From positions 2,177,949-2,241,948 of the forward strand of contig CBDAQB010000003.1 in the NCBI GenBank assembly GCA_965198825.1: 64,000 bases of DNA, in the 5' to 3' direction. Shown here in pieces: positions 15,544 through 23,368 of this stretch. The position numbers were made by a program, and so were the translations under genes. Source of the stretch: BOG-908 sp965198825 (GTDB lineage Bacteria > Pseudomonadota > Alphaproteobacteria > Acetobacterales > Acetobacteraceae). The notes below the pieces were generated by a model. That model ran no database searches. It had not been told where the DNA came from and saw only the letters and a list, made by a program, of their open reading frames with translations. Position 1 is the first letter of the stretch; every line of letters begins with the position of its first letter.

Positions 15544-16236
15544 CTACCTGGTGATATCGTTCCAGTTCAGCGCGCGCCGCGTGTTCGCGACGCGGTCGAG
15601 GGGATACTTCTCGGCAGGCATGTCGGGGTTGAGAGAGGAAAGGTGGACGTAGCCGCCCGATCGCTTGTCGAGGCGCCGAAGCAGGTTGGTCTCGTCGTCG
15701 TTAGGTCGATCCGAGGTGGAGTGTAGCGTAATCAGCACAAAGTCGCCCGACGTCCCGGACCTGGCGAGATCGATCAGAACAAGCTCGCCGGCCATCCACC
15801 GCGGCGCCATGGTGTCGTCAGGAGCATAGAAGCCGACGACCTTTGCGGTGCCTGACATGGATGGCGGGCGCGTGAGGTCCTGGACAGACATTGGGTTGAG
15901 TTTGAACTCTCCGTCCCTAACAACCGGGTGGCACGACCAAACTGGTATTCCGGCCTTCGAGGCTCTTATGTTCACTTCTCGTTCTTGCCGTCTAGCCGGG
16001 ACCCGGTCCAGCAGTTTCTTGAGCTGCGGCGGGACTGGAGCCTCCGAGACCAGGGCAATCCTGGCCAGAGATGCAGGCGATAGCATGTAAGCAGGGTTAC
16101 TAAATAGGCGTGAGAATGAGGACTGAGAGACGCCGGCGACCTCGCTCAACGCGGTCACGTGGGCGTAGCCGCGCTCGACAGTCCGGTTCACCCAGTCGAT
16201 CGTTGCTTCGCGCAGCTCGGGGTCGATTTCCTGCAT
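15544..16236 (-). CDS. Prophage repressor, HTH plus S24-like C-terminal domain
   Basis: A 230-residue CI-type repressor. ATG 16236 (MQEIDPELRE) is preferred: AGG lies 8 bases upstream, and longer frames to 16320 would translate the operator sequences. The HTH is around residues 30-48 (LSEVAGVSQSSFSRLF). The C-terminal domain (about 130-215) resembles S24/LexA, but the catalytic Ser site reads DDTMAP (Thr142) and the Lys site reads LLRRL. If these changes abolish autocleavage, prophage induction would not follow the usual RecA-driven route. It is flanked on both sides by copies of the same operator. Confidence 0.85.
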   Translation of the reverse strand: MQEIDPELREATIDWVNRTVERGYAHVTALSEVAGVSQSSFSRLFSNPAYMLSPASLARIALVSEAPVPPQLKKLLDRVPARRQEREVNIRASKAGIPVWSCHPVVRDGEFKLNPMSVQDLTRPPSMSGTAKVVGFYAPDDTMAPRWMAGELVLIDLARSGTSGDFVLITLHSTSDRPNDDETNLLRRLDKRSGGYVHLSSLNPDMPAEKYPLDRVANTRRALNWNDITR

Positions 16237-16252
16237 AGGCGGAACCTGCCGC

Positions 16253-16267
16253 ATACGCGTCGCATAC
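16253..16267. promoter_or_regulatory. Repressor operator O3 (degenerate)
   Basis: ATACGCG-T-CGCATAC matches the O1/O4 palindrome with one change per half-site. It lies 17 bases upstream of the chosen repressor start, where it could allow autoregulation. Confidence 0.7.
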
Positions 16268-16293
16268 GCATCGATATGCTTGTTGACCGGCGT

Positions 16294-16308
16294 ATATGCG
16301 TCGCATAT
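16294..16308. promoter_or_regulatory. Repressor operator O4
   Basis: ATATGCG-T-CGCATAT, identical to O1 over 18 bases, directly before the divergent Cro-like gene. With O3 it fills the repressor-cro intergenic region and should control the rightward early promoter. Confidence 0.8.
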
Positions 16309-16318
16309 GCTTTCAAGC

Positions 16319-16531
16319 ATGGACGTTCGTGCCCGTATTTCCGAGATCGAGCAGCGCCTTCGCGCTGAAGGGTTGTCGGTTGCCGCCCTCTGCCGAGAGG
16401 TGCCGCTGAATCAAAGCACTTGGGTGCGCTGGAAGAACGGAGCCGCGGCACAGAGATCTAATTGGGACAAGGTCGAGTTCGCGTTCAATCGCTTCATCGA
16501 ACCCTGCCCTGCTAAGGATCAGGCAGCGTGA
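16319..16531 (+). CDS. Cro-like HTH regulator
   Basis: A 70-residue protein from ATG 16319 (MDVRARISEIEQRLRAEG), divergent from the repressor. The segment GLSVAALCREVPLNQSTWVRWKNG (about residues 18-41) is a Cro/CI-type helix-turn-helix. No clear ribosome-binding site precedes it, and ATG 16310 is a possible alternative. Function inferred from HTH, size and position opposite the repressor. Confidence 0.75.
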   Translation: MDVRARISEIEQRLRAEGLSVAALCREVPLNQSTWVRWKNGAAAQRSNWDKVEFAFNRFIEPCPAKDQAA

Positions 16532-16539
16532 TGTCCGGG

Positions 16540-17103
16540 CTATGTGACCTGTCGGATGTCCGCGAACCGCATCAGAAACGCGACCGGCAGAGCTGTGTCG
16601 CCTCGCCCATCGAGCAGAAATTTGGCCAGATAACCGTCGAAGCGGACCGGCTGACCGCTCATAAACGAGCGCGCACGCTTGTAGAGCTTGGAGCCTGGCA
16701 GAATAGCCGTGTTCTCGGTATCCACGATACTGAGGAACGCGGTGCGAGCGACGAAGCTCTTTCCGATCTTCAGAAAGATCAGCGCGCGTTCGTCGTCGAC
16801 GTCCGTCTTGTCGACTGTCGCGGACCAGTTTGTGAACTTGCGCGGCAGCCTCGCCTTTTCGAGTCTGTTGATGATTTCCTGTTGAGCGGCGCCTCGGCTG
16901 TCCATGGTCGGCGCATCGGCCATTCTTGGAACAACGGCTCGAAAGATTGCCAGCGTCGCCCGCTGCGACGGCGTCATCCGTGCGAGTTCGGAGGTTTCGT
17001 CTTCCGGAAAGCTCCATCCCTGATCGGTCGATGCGGCAACAGCCTCCGTTTTGATAAACGTAGCGCTCGCAGCGAGGGCAAGAAGAGTTCGGCGGTCGAG
17101 CAA
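16540..17103 (-). CDS. Secreted protein of unknown function, probable lysogenic moron
   Basis: A 187-residue protein from TTG 17103, with AGGAT about 10 bases upstream. Residues 1-25 (MLDRRTLLALAASATFIKTE) look like a Sec or Tat signal peptide, since RR precedes a hydrophobic run. The mature part has no family I recognise. It is a single gene convergent to cro and transcribed against the early rightward operon, a typical place for a gene expressed in the lysogen. Superinfection exclusion or an envelope role is possible but unproven. Confidence 0.65.
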   Translation of the reverse strand: MLDRRTLLALAASATFIKTEAVAASTDQGWSFPEDETSELARMTPSQRATLAIFRAVVPRMADAPTMDSRGAAQQEIINRLEKARLPRKFTNWSATVDKTDVDDERALIFLKIGKSFVARTAFLSIVDTENTAILPGSKLYKRARSFMSGQPVRFDGYLAKFLLDGRGDTALPVAFLMRFADIRQVT

Positions 17104-17243
17104 AGTAATCGATCCTTTTCCAGCTACCTTCGCGGCAGCCTAGAGCCGCGCCATTCTTATCGCCAACCTCGCTTTGCATTTATTGTCTCCTTCCACACAG
17201 TGGCGCGGCATCGATGCGGCGTCATGCGGAAGCCCTCCGCGTC

Positions 17244-17741
17244 ATGACCGCGCCTCGCGCCTCCGCGATCGAGGATCGCAACGCCTTAAAAACGGCGTTC
17301 AAGCAGGTCGTCGTCATGCTGGGCGGCCTCGAGGCTGCGGCGTCCTGCACACGCGTCGCCAAAAGCCAGCTGTCCGAATACGGGTCCGTCCAGGCAGATG
17401 AGCGGCACGCGCCCATCGATGTCGTGCTCGACCTGGAGCGCATCGCGGGTGAGCCGCTGATCACCGCCGCCCTCGCTCGCGCGCAGGGATGCCTGCTGCT
17501 GCCCGTCGAGCTGGTCGGCGACAATGACATCGCCAGGGCCTTGCAGCTCGTGGCGACCGATGCAGGCCGCACCTTGGCGGATGCCATGCGCGCCCTCTCC
17601 GGCGATATGGGGGAGGCGGAGCGCCGCACCCTGCAAATCGATCTTGGCGACCTGGTGCGCGCCGCCAACGCGGCGCTGAGCATCATCACCAGGCCGCCTA
17701 CCGTCGTTCCCCTTCAAGCCAGTGGAGAGCGTGATGCCTGA
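17244..17741 (+). CDS. CII-like phage regulatory protein
   Basis: A 165-residue protein from ATG 17244 (MTAPRASAIEDRNALK). The region LKTAFKQVVVMLGGLEAAASCTRVAKSQLSEYG (about 15-47) resembles the HTH of phage regulatory CII-family proteins from alphaproteobacterial prophages, followed by the conserved-looking ERHAPIDVVLDLERIAG. It is the first gene of the rightward regulation and replication block and overlaps the next gene by 8 bases. Confidence 0.65.
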   Translation: MTAPRASAIEDRNALKTAFKQVVVMLGGLEAAASCTRVAKSQLSEYGSVQADERHAPIDVVLDLERIAGEPLITAALARAQGCLLLPVELVGDNDIARALQLVATDAGRTLADAMRALSGDMGEAERRTLQIDLGDLVRAANAALSIITRPPTVVPLQASGERDA

Positions 17742-18198
17742 CCAGGTGCGCACCAGCGGCGGCGCCACGTTCGCGCGCGGCTGCCTGAATGAGCATGGCC
17801 AGCTGAGCTGGCCGCTGATGCAGGCGAAAATGGGTGCAGGCAGGCCCGGTGCGACGATCAACCGGCGCACGGTCGCGGAAAGCACCTTGAAAGCTCATCC
17901 CTGCGATTACGTCGTGCCGAGCTCCATCGCGGGCATAAGGCGCGTGGCGGATGTTTACCGCACCCTTTTGGCCATTGCTGACGATGACGGAGTCTTCCCG
18001 AGCGTCGACCATTTTGTGGAGCGTGCTGGGTTTCCAAACAGCAGTGACGATCGGCAGGTTTTAGTTAGAAGCATGGCTCTCCTCGTGCACGAGGGCCTGA
18101 TAGTCGAACGCAAATGGTCGCGGCATCGCGTGATCCGCATCGTGGCGACCGGCCAGTTTATCCGCACGGCTGGCCTCGACGAGACTGAGACGGTGTGA
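17734..18198 (+). CDS. Phage replication/regulation-module protein with winged-helix-like region
   Basis: A 154-residue protein starting MPDQVRTSGGATFARG at ATG 17734. Residues about 70-140 (RRVADVYRTLLAIADDDGVF... LLVHEGLIVERKWSRHRVIRIV) look like a winged helix such as those of phage replication initiators or adaptors. It shares one base with the next gene (TGATG). The assignment is by appearance and context. Confidence 0.5.
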   Translation: MPDQVRTSGGATFARGCLNEHGQLSWPLMQAKMGAGRPGATINRRTVAESTLKAHPCDYVVPSSIAGIRRVADVYRTLLAIADDDGVFPSVDHFVERAGFPNSSDDRQVLVRSMALLVHEGLIVERKWSRHRVIRIVATGQFIRTAGLDETETV

Positions 18199-19217
18199 TG
18201 GCGGACGCACTGCGCAGCGTCCGCGACATTCTCCGGAGCACGCTGCACCCGGATTTGCTGGCACGCATCGAGGCCTCCATCGACGCTATCGTCGCAGAGG
18301 AGGTCCGGGCGAAGCTTGCGGCTCAATCCGCAATCATCAGCGTCGAGATCGACCGCGAAGACACCAGGAAATTCAGCGAGGCGCGTAACGCCGTCATCAA
18401 GCAGCAGTGGGTTCTCGGCATCGACGTCAATGCGATCACCGACACGCTCAATCGTATGCCCGGCCGGACACTGACCTCGAAGCAGATTTGCATCCAGGCG
18501 CACCATCTCGGCGTCAAACGGCCGGCCGGCTTCTCTCGCCGTGCGGCGGACGCAAAGCCTAGAAGCGCTGGGTCGCCGCCGAAGGTTTACACGCCGGAAC
18601 GCCTCGCTGTTCTGCGCGAGCATTGGCCCAAGGGCACGCCTGTCGACGCCATCTACGCCATGCTCGCCGGGCTGCCCGGCGCGCCCGTGAGCAAAGACAA
18701 CATCAAGTTCGCTGCCAATCACTACGGGCTCAGGCGCCCATCAGGCTTCATGCAGCAAATAAACCTTCGCGCCGCTCAACCACCTGCGGCCCCAGCTGCA
18801 CCTGCGGCCGTATCCCATAAACCGCTGCAGAAGCCTGCCGCTCCTGTGCGTGCCGTCCCTCTGCCTGCTCCCGTGGTTGCGCCGCAGCAGGTCATCAGAA
18901 AGCCGTCCCCCCCCCTGGCTGCCTTTGTCCCGCCCCGGCCATTTGGAAGGTCGGCGCCGCCCCCGCCGACATCGGCGCAACGGCAACGCGAGCGGGATGC
19001 CGCAATGGTTGCTGAGCATATCGCCAAAAAGGGCGTGACGCGCTGCCCCACGGCCATCCTTGAACCGACCACCGCGATCGTCCCGGCGGCCGAGCGCGCG
19101 GCAGTCGCGGCGTATGACGCGGCACGCGATCAGGAACGTAAAGACGAACACATGCGCCGGACGCAGTCTGGCCGGAAGGCGGCGGCCGCAAAGATAACGT
19201 CGTCGGCGAGTGCCTGA
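18198..19217 (+). CDS. Protein with two tandem GcrA/SANT-like DNA-binding modules
   Basis: A 339-residue protein from ATG 18198. Two repeats of a GcrA-type HTH are visible: residues 61-112, ending HHLGVKRPAGF, and residues 130-184, ending NHYGLRRPSGF. A long Pro/Ala-rich linker (about 193-260) follows, then a charged helical C-terminus. It is immediately followed by a GcrA homologue. The duplicated module suggests binding to paired or long sites. Exact role unknown; probably transcriptional control of phage or host genes. Confidence 0.6.
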   Translation: MADALRSVRDILRSTLHPDLLARIEASIDAIVAEEVRAKLAAQSAIISVEIDREDTRKFSEARNAVIKQQWVLGIDVNAITDTLNRMPGRTLTSKQICIQAHHLGVKRPAGFSRRAADAKPRSAGSPPKVYTPERLAVLREHWPKGTPVDAIYAMLAGLPGAPVSKDNIKFAANHYGLRRPSGFMQQINLRAAQPPAAPAAPAAVSHKPLQKPAAPVRAVPLPAPVVAPQQVIRKPSPPLAAFVPPRPFGRSAPPPPTSAQRQRERDAAMVAEHIAKKGVTRCPTAILEPTTAIVPAAERAAVAAYDAARDQERKDEHMRRTQSGRKAAAAKITSSASA

Positions 19218-19219
19218 TC

Positions 19220-19720
19220 GTGGAGTGGTCAGATGCCTCAATCGCAAAACTTCGTAGCCTGTGGGCCGAAGGCCACTCGACCGCTGAGATCGGTCGGCGA
19301 ATGGGCATCTCGAAGAATTCTGTCGTCAACAAGGCGAATCGCATCAATCTCAGCCGCCCAAGCCCAATCGATTGGTCGGGCAAGACGACGCGGCGTTCCC
19401 AGCCACGACGCGCGCCCAAACAAACGCTCGAAGAGCTGGCAGCGATCAAAGCGCCTGCGCCCGTCACACCCCCCCCTGCTGGTCTCAGCCCGGTCGTTGC
19501 CAAGGTTATCGCCGTGCAGCATGAGCGCCATCATGCCAGCGAGGAGCCTGCCAGGCGCATTGGTGTGCAAACTCCGTGCTGCTGGCCGCTAGGTGAGCCT
19601 GGAACGCGTGAATTTCGGTTTTGCGAGGCTAATGCAGTCGCCAACAAGCCCTATTGCGTCGAGCATGTTGCCCAGGCCTATGCGCGTATTCCCGAGTTGC
19701 GACGTGGTGAGCCACGTTGA
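19220..19720 (+). CDS. GcrA-like cell-cycle regulator homologue encoded by the prophage
   Basis: A 166-residue protein from GTG 19220 (start of EWSDASIAKLRSLWAEG). GcrA of Caulobacter and relatives is a sigma70-dependent co-regulator whose promoters often carry m6A-modified GANTC. The N-terminal HTH (residues 1-46) and the C-terminal Cys-rich block (CCWPLGEPG... FCEANAVANKPYCVEHVAQAY) both match GcrA. The middle is Pro-rich. It lies between the double-module protein and the primase. A phage GcrA could redirect RNA polymerase at methylation-sensitive promoters. Confidence 0.85.
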   Translation: MEWSDASIAKLRSLWAEGHSTAEIGRRMGISKNSVVNKANRINLSRPSPIDWSGKTTRRSQPRRAPKQTLEELAAIKAPAPVTPPPAGLSPVVAKVIAVQHERHHASEEPARRIGVQTPCCWPLGEPGTREFRFCEANAVANKPYCVEHVAQAYARIPELRRGEPR

Positions 19721-20811
19721 ACGAGGCGCGCCGATGTAGCCCAGCGGCCGGTGATGTATCTCGCATGCTGGCGGCACGTGCATCGGCGCTTTGTGCCGAG
19801 ATCCTCAGCGCGGGCGTCAGGAAAAGTGCCGAATGGGTTGTCGGGTCGGTCGCCAACGAGCGCGGCACCTCGATGGCGGTGCACCTGACAGGTCCGAAGG
19901 CCGGCGTATGGATGGATTTCGCCAGCGGTGAGGCTGGCGACGCGCTCGACCTGGTCGCGGCCGTTCTCTACCGCGGCGACAAAAAGCGCGCCTATGGCTG
20001 GGCGCTGCGTTGGCTGGGGCTGGCGAATGGTGACGTCGCGGCGACACAGCGGGCCTACGTCCCTGAGCGTGCGCCGGACGAGGCTGCAGAGGCCGAGGCA
20101 ACGAAGAAGCGCAATTCGGCGCTGGCTCTTTGGCTGGAGGCTGAGGCGTCGCTTGCAGGCACCCCGGCAGAGGCGTACCTGCTGCGTCGGCACATTGATC
20201 TCACTCGCCTGGGTCGCCAGCCTCGGGCGCTCCGCTTTCATCCTGCGTGCTGGTGCGCCGAGGCGAACCGCAAGCTTCCCGCCTTGGTGGCGGCCGTCTC
20301 CACGCTGATCGATGGCAAGCAGGTGCATATCGCGACGCACCGGACTTGGCTTGATCATACCAGAGGCGTCTGGCACAAGGCCCGCGTCGATAATCCCAAA
20401 AAGACGCTGGCGAAGCCGCGTGGCGGCACCATCAGGTTGTGGCGCGGCGAAAGCGGCCTGGCGCTTGCGGATGCGCCGCCGGGCGAGACTTTGTGCATTG
20501 GCGAGGGCATCGAAACTTGCCTTTCGGTTGCGCTCGCCTGCCCTCAGTATCGCGTGCTGTGCTCAGTCTCCCTGGCGAACATGGCGTCGATCGATCTGCC
20601 CTTGACGATCGGGCCGATCATCATTCTTGCCGATAATGACGGTGAGAATCCTGCCGCCGCCTGGGGCCTCCAGCGCGTGTGCAACGTGCTGCTCGAGCGC
20701 GGCCATGACGTGCGCATTGCCCGCTCGCCTGTCGGTAAAGATTTCAACGATGCGCTGGTGAAGTTGCCGGCGCCGAAAGTCAAAACATCCGGGGGGATGG
20801 TGCATGCCTGA
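19717..20811 (+). CDS. Toprim-domain primase-like replication protein
   Basis: A phage primase-type protein of 364 residues if started at TTG 19717, which overlaps the gcrA-like stop; ATG 19765 (MLAARASALC) is the other candidate. The Toprim motif Glu lies in CIGEGIETCLS and the acidic pair in IIILADNDGENP. The N-terminal region resembles the DUF7146/zinc-lacking primase N-domains of alphaproteobacterial phages. It overlaps the MazG-like gene by 8 bases and forms the replication module with the helicase at 21193. Confidence 0.8.
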   Translation: MNEARRCSPAAGDVSRMLAARASALCAEILSAGVRKSAEWVVGSVANERGTSMAVHLTGPKAGVWMDFASGEAGDALDLVAAVLYRGDKKRAYGWALRWLGLANGDVAATQRAYVPERAPDEAAEAEATKKRNSALALWLEAEASLAGTPAEAYLLRRHIDLTRLGRQPRALRFHPACWCAEANRKLPALVAAVSTLIDGKQVHIATHRTWLDHTRGVWHKARVDNPKKTLAKPRGGTIRLWRGESGLALADAPPGETLCIGEGIETCLSVALACPQYRVLCSVSLANMASIDLPLTIGPIIILADNDGENPAAAWGLQRVCNVLLERGHDVRIARSPVGKDFNDALVKLPAPKVKTSGGMVHA

Positions 20812-21175
20812 TCAGAAGCGTTCGCACCCGCTGCACGATCCATCGGATCCGTCTACGTCCTGGGCGTTAAACCCATGGGTTCCGACATCTGATCCATTAG
20901 ATCTTAAACATCTGGGCAAGCTTGGCGAGGAGCTGTGCGAAGCTGGTGCGGCTATTTTTCGCTGCGTTATACAAGGCATAGACGCGTCAGAACCTGTCAC
21001 TGGCAAGTTGAATCGTAAGTGGGTCGAAGAAGAGATTGCAGATGTTCTCGCAAATATCGACCTTGTCATAAATCGGTTTGACCTCGATCAAAGCGAGATA
21101 TTTAGACGAAGGGCGCGAAAGACTGAGCATTTGCAGCGCTGGCATTCGATGCTTGCCTTAAAGTCCGAAACCTGA
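20804..21175 (+). CDS. MazG-like nucleotide pyrophosphohydrolase
   Basis: A 123-residue all-helical protein. GKLGEELCEAGAAIF and WVEEEIADVLANIDLV give the ExxE and ExxD metal-binding pairs of the MazG/dUTPase-like superfamily. Phage MazG proteins hydrolyse (d)NTPs or alarmones and can adjust host stress signalling during replication. Position inside the replication operon fits. Confidence 0.7.
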   Translation: MPDQKRSHPLHDPSDPSTSWALNPWVPTSDPLDLKHLGKLGEELCEAGAAIFRCVIQGIDASEPVTGKLNRKWVEEEIADVLANIDLVINRFDLDQSEIFRRRARKTEHLQRWHSMLALKSET

Positions 21176-21192
21176 GCTCGACGGCAGCAGTT

Positions 21193-23079
21193 ATGTCAGA
21201 CGGACCAGCAGAAATTGCACGCTCCGTGGCGGGCGCCGATCGCGCGTTCACGGTCGTCAAGGGCGGACGCGACGATGGGCCGCCGGCAGCGCCGCCGCCA
21301 AACGATGGTGCCTCGCAAACGCCCTGCCCCATCATGGCGCTCGGCCATCTCTGCGGCCGCTTCTATTTCCTTGATCGCGTTGGACAGCAAGTCGAGCTGT
21401 CGGCTCGCGCGCTCGGCAACCGTCATGAACTGCTCAACACCCTGTTCGGCGGACAGGATCAATGGCTACGCTCCCAGTTCCCGAAGAAGATCAAGCGAAA
21501 AGCGAAGGATGAGCAGGGCAATGACATCGAGGAAGAGATCGTCGTCGATTTCGCGCTCAACCAGGCGTCTGCCTATCTAGCGCGCGCCTGCTTCCAGTCT
21601 GGCATGTGGGGCGACCATATCGTGCTGCGCCGGCCTGGCGTGTGGCCCGAAACGGCAACGCCTGGTGCAGCGGCATTCCCTGCCGTGCATTGCGGCGACA
21701 AGGTGCTGATCGGCACGAACTGGCATGATGCCGGCCATCGCATCGACAATACGATCTGGGCGGCCGCCGCGCCCGTTCCGCGACCTGGGACGCCCTGCGA
21801 TCATTCGATCGGCGAGACGCTGCAGAGCGAGCTACAACGGCTATTCAAGTTCCGGCAGGCTGGCGGCGCCATCGTCGTCGTCGGGCTGCTCGGCACAGCC
21901 TATTTTGGCGGCGCGGCGCAATGGCGCAGCTCCGGCTTCCTGCTGGGCCAATCAGGGTGCGGCAAGTCCACGCTGCTGCAAGTGCTGCGTGCCTGCGCGC
22001 CGATGCACTGGTTCTCCAACGATACGTCGAAGGCCGGGCTGGAGCAGGGGCTGAATGGCCGCGCCATGCCTTGCTTCCTCGATGAGACGGAGAAGTCGGG
22101 TGGTGATGTGCGTGGTGCGCAGACGCTGCTCGACCTGGTGCTGACCGCGAGTGGTGGTGGTGGCACGCAGGGCGCGCGCGGCGGCATAGATGGGCATGCG
22201 CGGCGCATCGAAGTCGTCAGCAGCGTCATCATGGCGGCGACCGCGCCGCCGGAGATGCGTGAGACACACCTCGGCCGCTTCGCGCTGATCGAGCTTGACC
22301 GGCCGGATGGCGGCGAAGATTTCCGCGCCGCGCACGAGGCGCTGATCGCGAACATGAAGAAACTCGGCCCGGCCTTGTGGGGGCGCGCGCTGTCCAGTTG
22401 GGAACGCTACAACCGGGCGCTCGAAAGCTTCCGAACCGAGCTGTCGGCGAAGGGTTGCGCGCCACGCGAGATGGACCAGCTCGGCGCCATCCTGGCCGGC
22501 TGGTGGGTGCTGGTCAGGGATGGTGACCCGCAGGCGCGGGGCGCGCTCGAAGGTGTTGCCGGCCTCGCCGATTTCACCCGCACGACCGACATCGTCGCGG
22601 AGGACAGCAACGCCAGGCGCCTGGTGCAATACCTCATGACAAAGGCGGTCCAGCTTGATCGCAGCACGGCGCGCGAGCCGATCGGCAACCTCATCCTCAG
22701 GGTGATAGCTGGCAACGTCATTGGCGAGGATTATGCAACCGGCGTGGACACGGCAAAGCGCGCGCTGGGGGCGCATGGCATCCGTGTCATCAGGCTGGAA
22801 GAAAATCCGGATCCTCGCATTCCTCCCGAGCCCTGCTTGAGCATGGGCGGCGGCATTTGGCTCAACCCGCGTGCGACCGAGTTGGCCTCGCTTTTCGAGA
22901 ATAGTGATTGGGCTGCGAGCCGCTGGATCTCCGGCCTGCTGGAGATGGATCGATGCAAGCGGTCGACCAATGCAATCCGTGTCGGCGGCGTCGTCACCAA
23001 GGCGATCTGGCTGCCACTTGAGGAGCTGCAGCTAGTCGATGAGCGGCGGCCGGGCAGCGATCCGCCGCGAGAGTTGTAG
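21193..23079 (+). CDS. Phage P-loop ATPase / replicative helicase-like protein
   Basis: A 628-residue protein with Walker A GQSGCGKST (about 269-277) and Walker B FLDE (about 309). The arrangement resembles DUF927-type phage ATPases that act as replicative helicases downstream of a Toprim primase. The N-terminal 200 residues and C-terminal 150 residues match nothing I recognise. It is followed at once by the iteron-like region, so it may act there. Confidence 0.75.
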   Translation: MSDGPAEIARSVAGADRAFTVVKGGRDDGPPAAPPPNDGASQTPCPIMALGHLCGRFYFLDRVGQQVELSARALGNRHELLNTLFGGQDQWLRSQFPKKIKRKAKDEQGNDIEEEIVVDFALNQASAYLARACFQSGMWGDHIVLRRPGVWPETATPGAAAFPAVHCGDKVLIGTNWHDAGHRIDNTIWAAAAPVPRPGTPCDHSIGETLQSELQRLFKFRQAGGAIVVVGLLGTAYFGGAAQWRSSGFLLGQSGCGKSTLLQVLRACAPMHWFSNDTSKAGLEQGLNGRAMPCFLDETEKSGGDVRGAQTLLDLVLTASGGGGTQGARGGIDGHARRIEVVSSVIMAATAPPEMRETHLGRFALIELDRPDGGEDFRAAHEALIANMKKLGPALWGRALSSWERYNRALESFRTELSAKGCAPREMDQLGAILAGWWVLVRDGDPQARGALEGVAGLADFTRTTDIVAEDSNARRLVQYLMTKAVQLDRSTAREPIGNLILRVIAGNVIGEDYATGVDTAKRALGAHGIRVIRLEENPDPRIPPEPCLSMGGGIWLNPRATELASLFENSDWAASRWISGLLEMDRCKRSTNAIRVGGVVTKAIWLPLEELQLVDERRPGSDPPREL

Positions 23080-23103
23080 TGAAATCCTAGCGATTTCAGC
23101 GAT

Positions 23104-23336
23104 GTAACCGCGTAACCGGCCGTAACCAGGGGTGTAACCGGAAAGATGCTATCAAATCAACGATGTAACCGCGTAACCGCAAAATCGGCAATTCCCTAAG
23201 CAATTATTTTCGGCGCTGAGAGAATGAAAGCGCAATGCAGCCAAAGTGCGGTTACAGCGGTTACACGGTTACATCTATCTCTATCATATTGAAATACATA
23301 GATTTAGCTGTAACCGCCGCCGTAACCGCGTAACCG
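23104..23336. repeat. Iteron-like GTAACCG cluster, probable phage replication origin
   Basis: Twelve copies of GTAACC(G/A) lie in 233 bp. Six are direct (starting at 23104, 23112, 23122, 23134, 23165, 23173), three are inverted (23249, 23258, 23266) and three direct again (23310, 23322, 23330). The composite GATGTAACCGCGTAACCG appears twice (23101-23118 and 23162-23179), and a near-identical inverted copy ends at 23275. An AT-rich stretch (23273-23308) lies between the inverted and last direct groups. Location after primase and helicase genes supports an origin. Repressor or regulator binding is an alternative. Confidence 0.7.
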
Positions 23337-23368
23337 ACAAAACGAGTTCGTAATGAGCGGAGGCGATT

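Noticed and set aside
16236..16320. Repressor start at 16320
   Set aside because: The extra codons translate two operator palindromes and lack a ribosome-binding site. ATG 16236 is preferred.
16313..17179. Minus-strand 288-codon frame across the cro and moron region
   Set aside because: Arg/Ser-rich composition, overlaps the HTH gene and the signal-peptide gene in another frame; not protein-like.
23104..23336. CRISPR array
   Set aside because: Units are 7 bp with irregular spacing in both orientations. This is an iteron pattern, not repeats with unique spacers.
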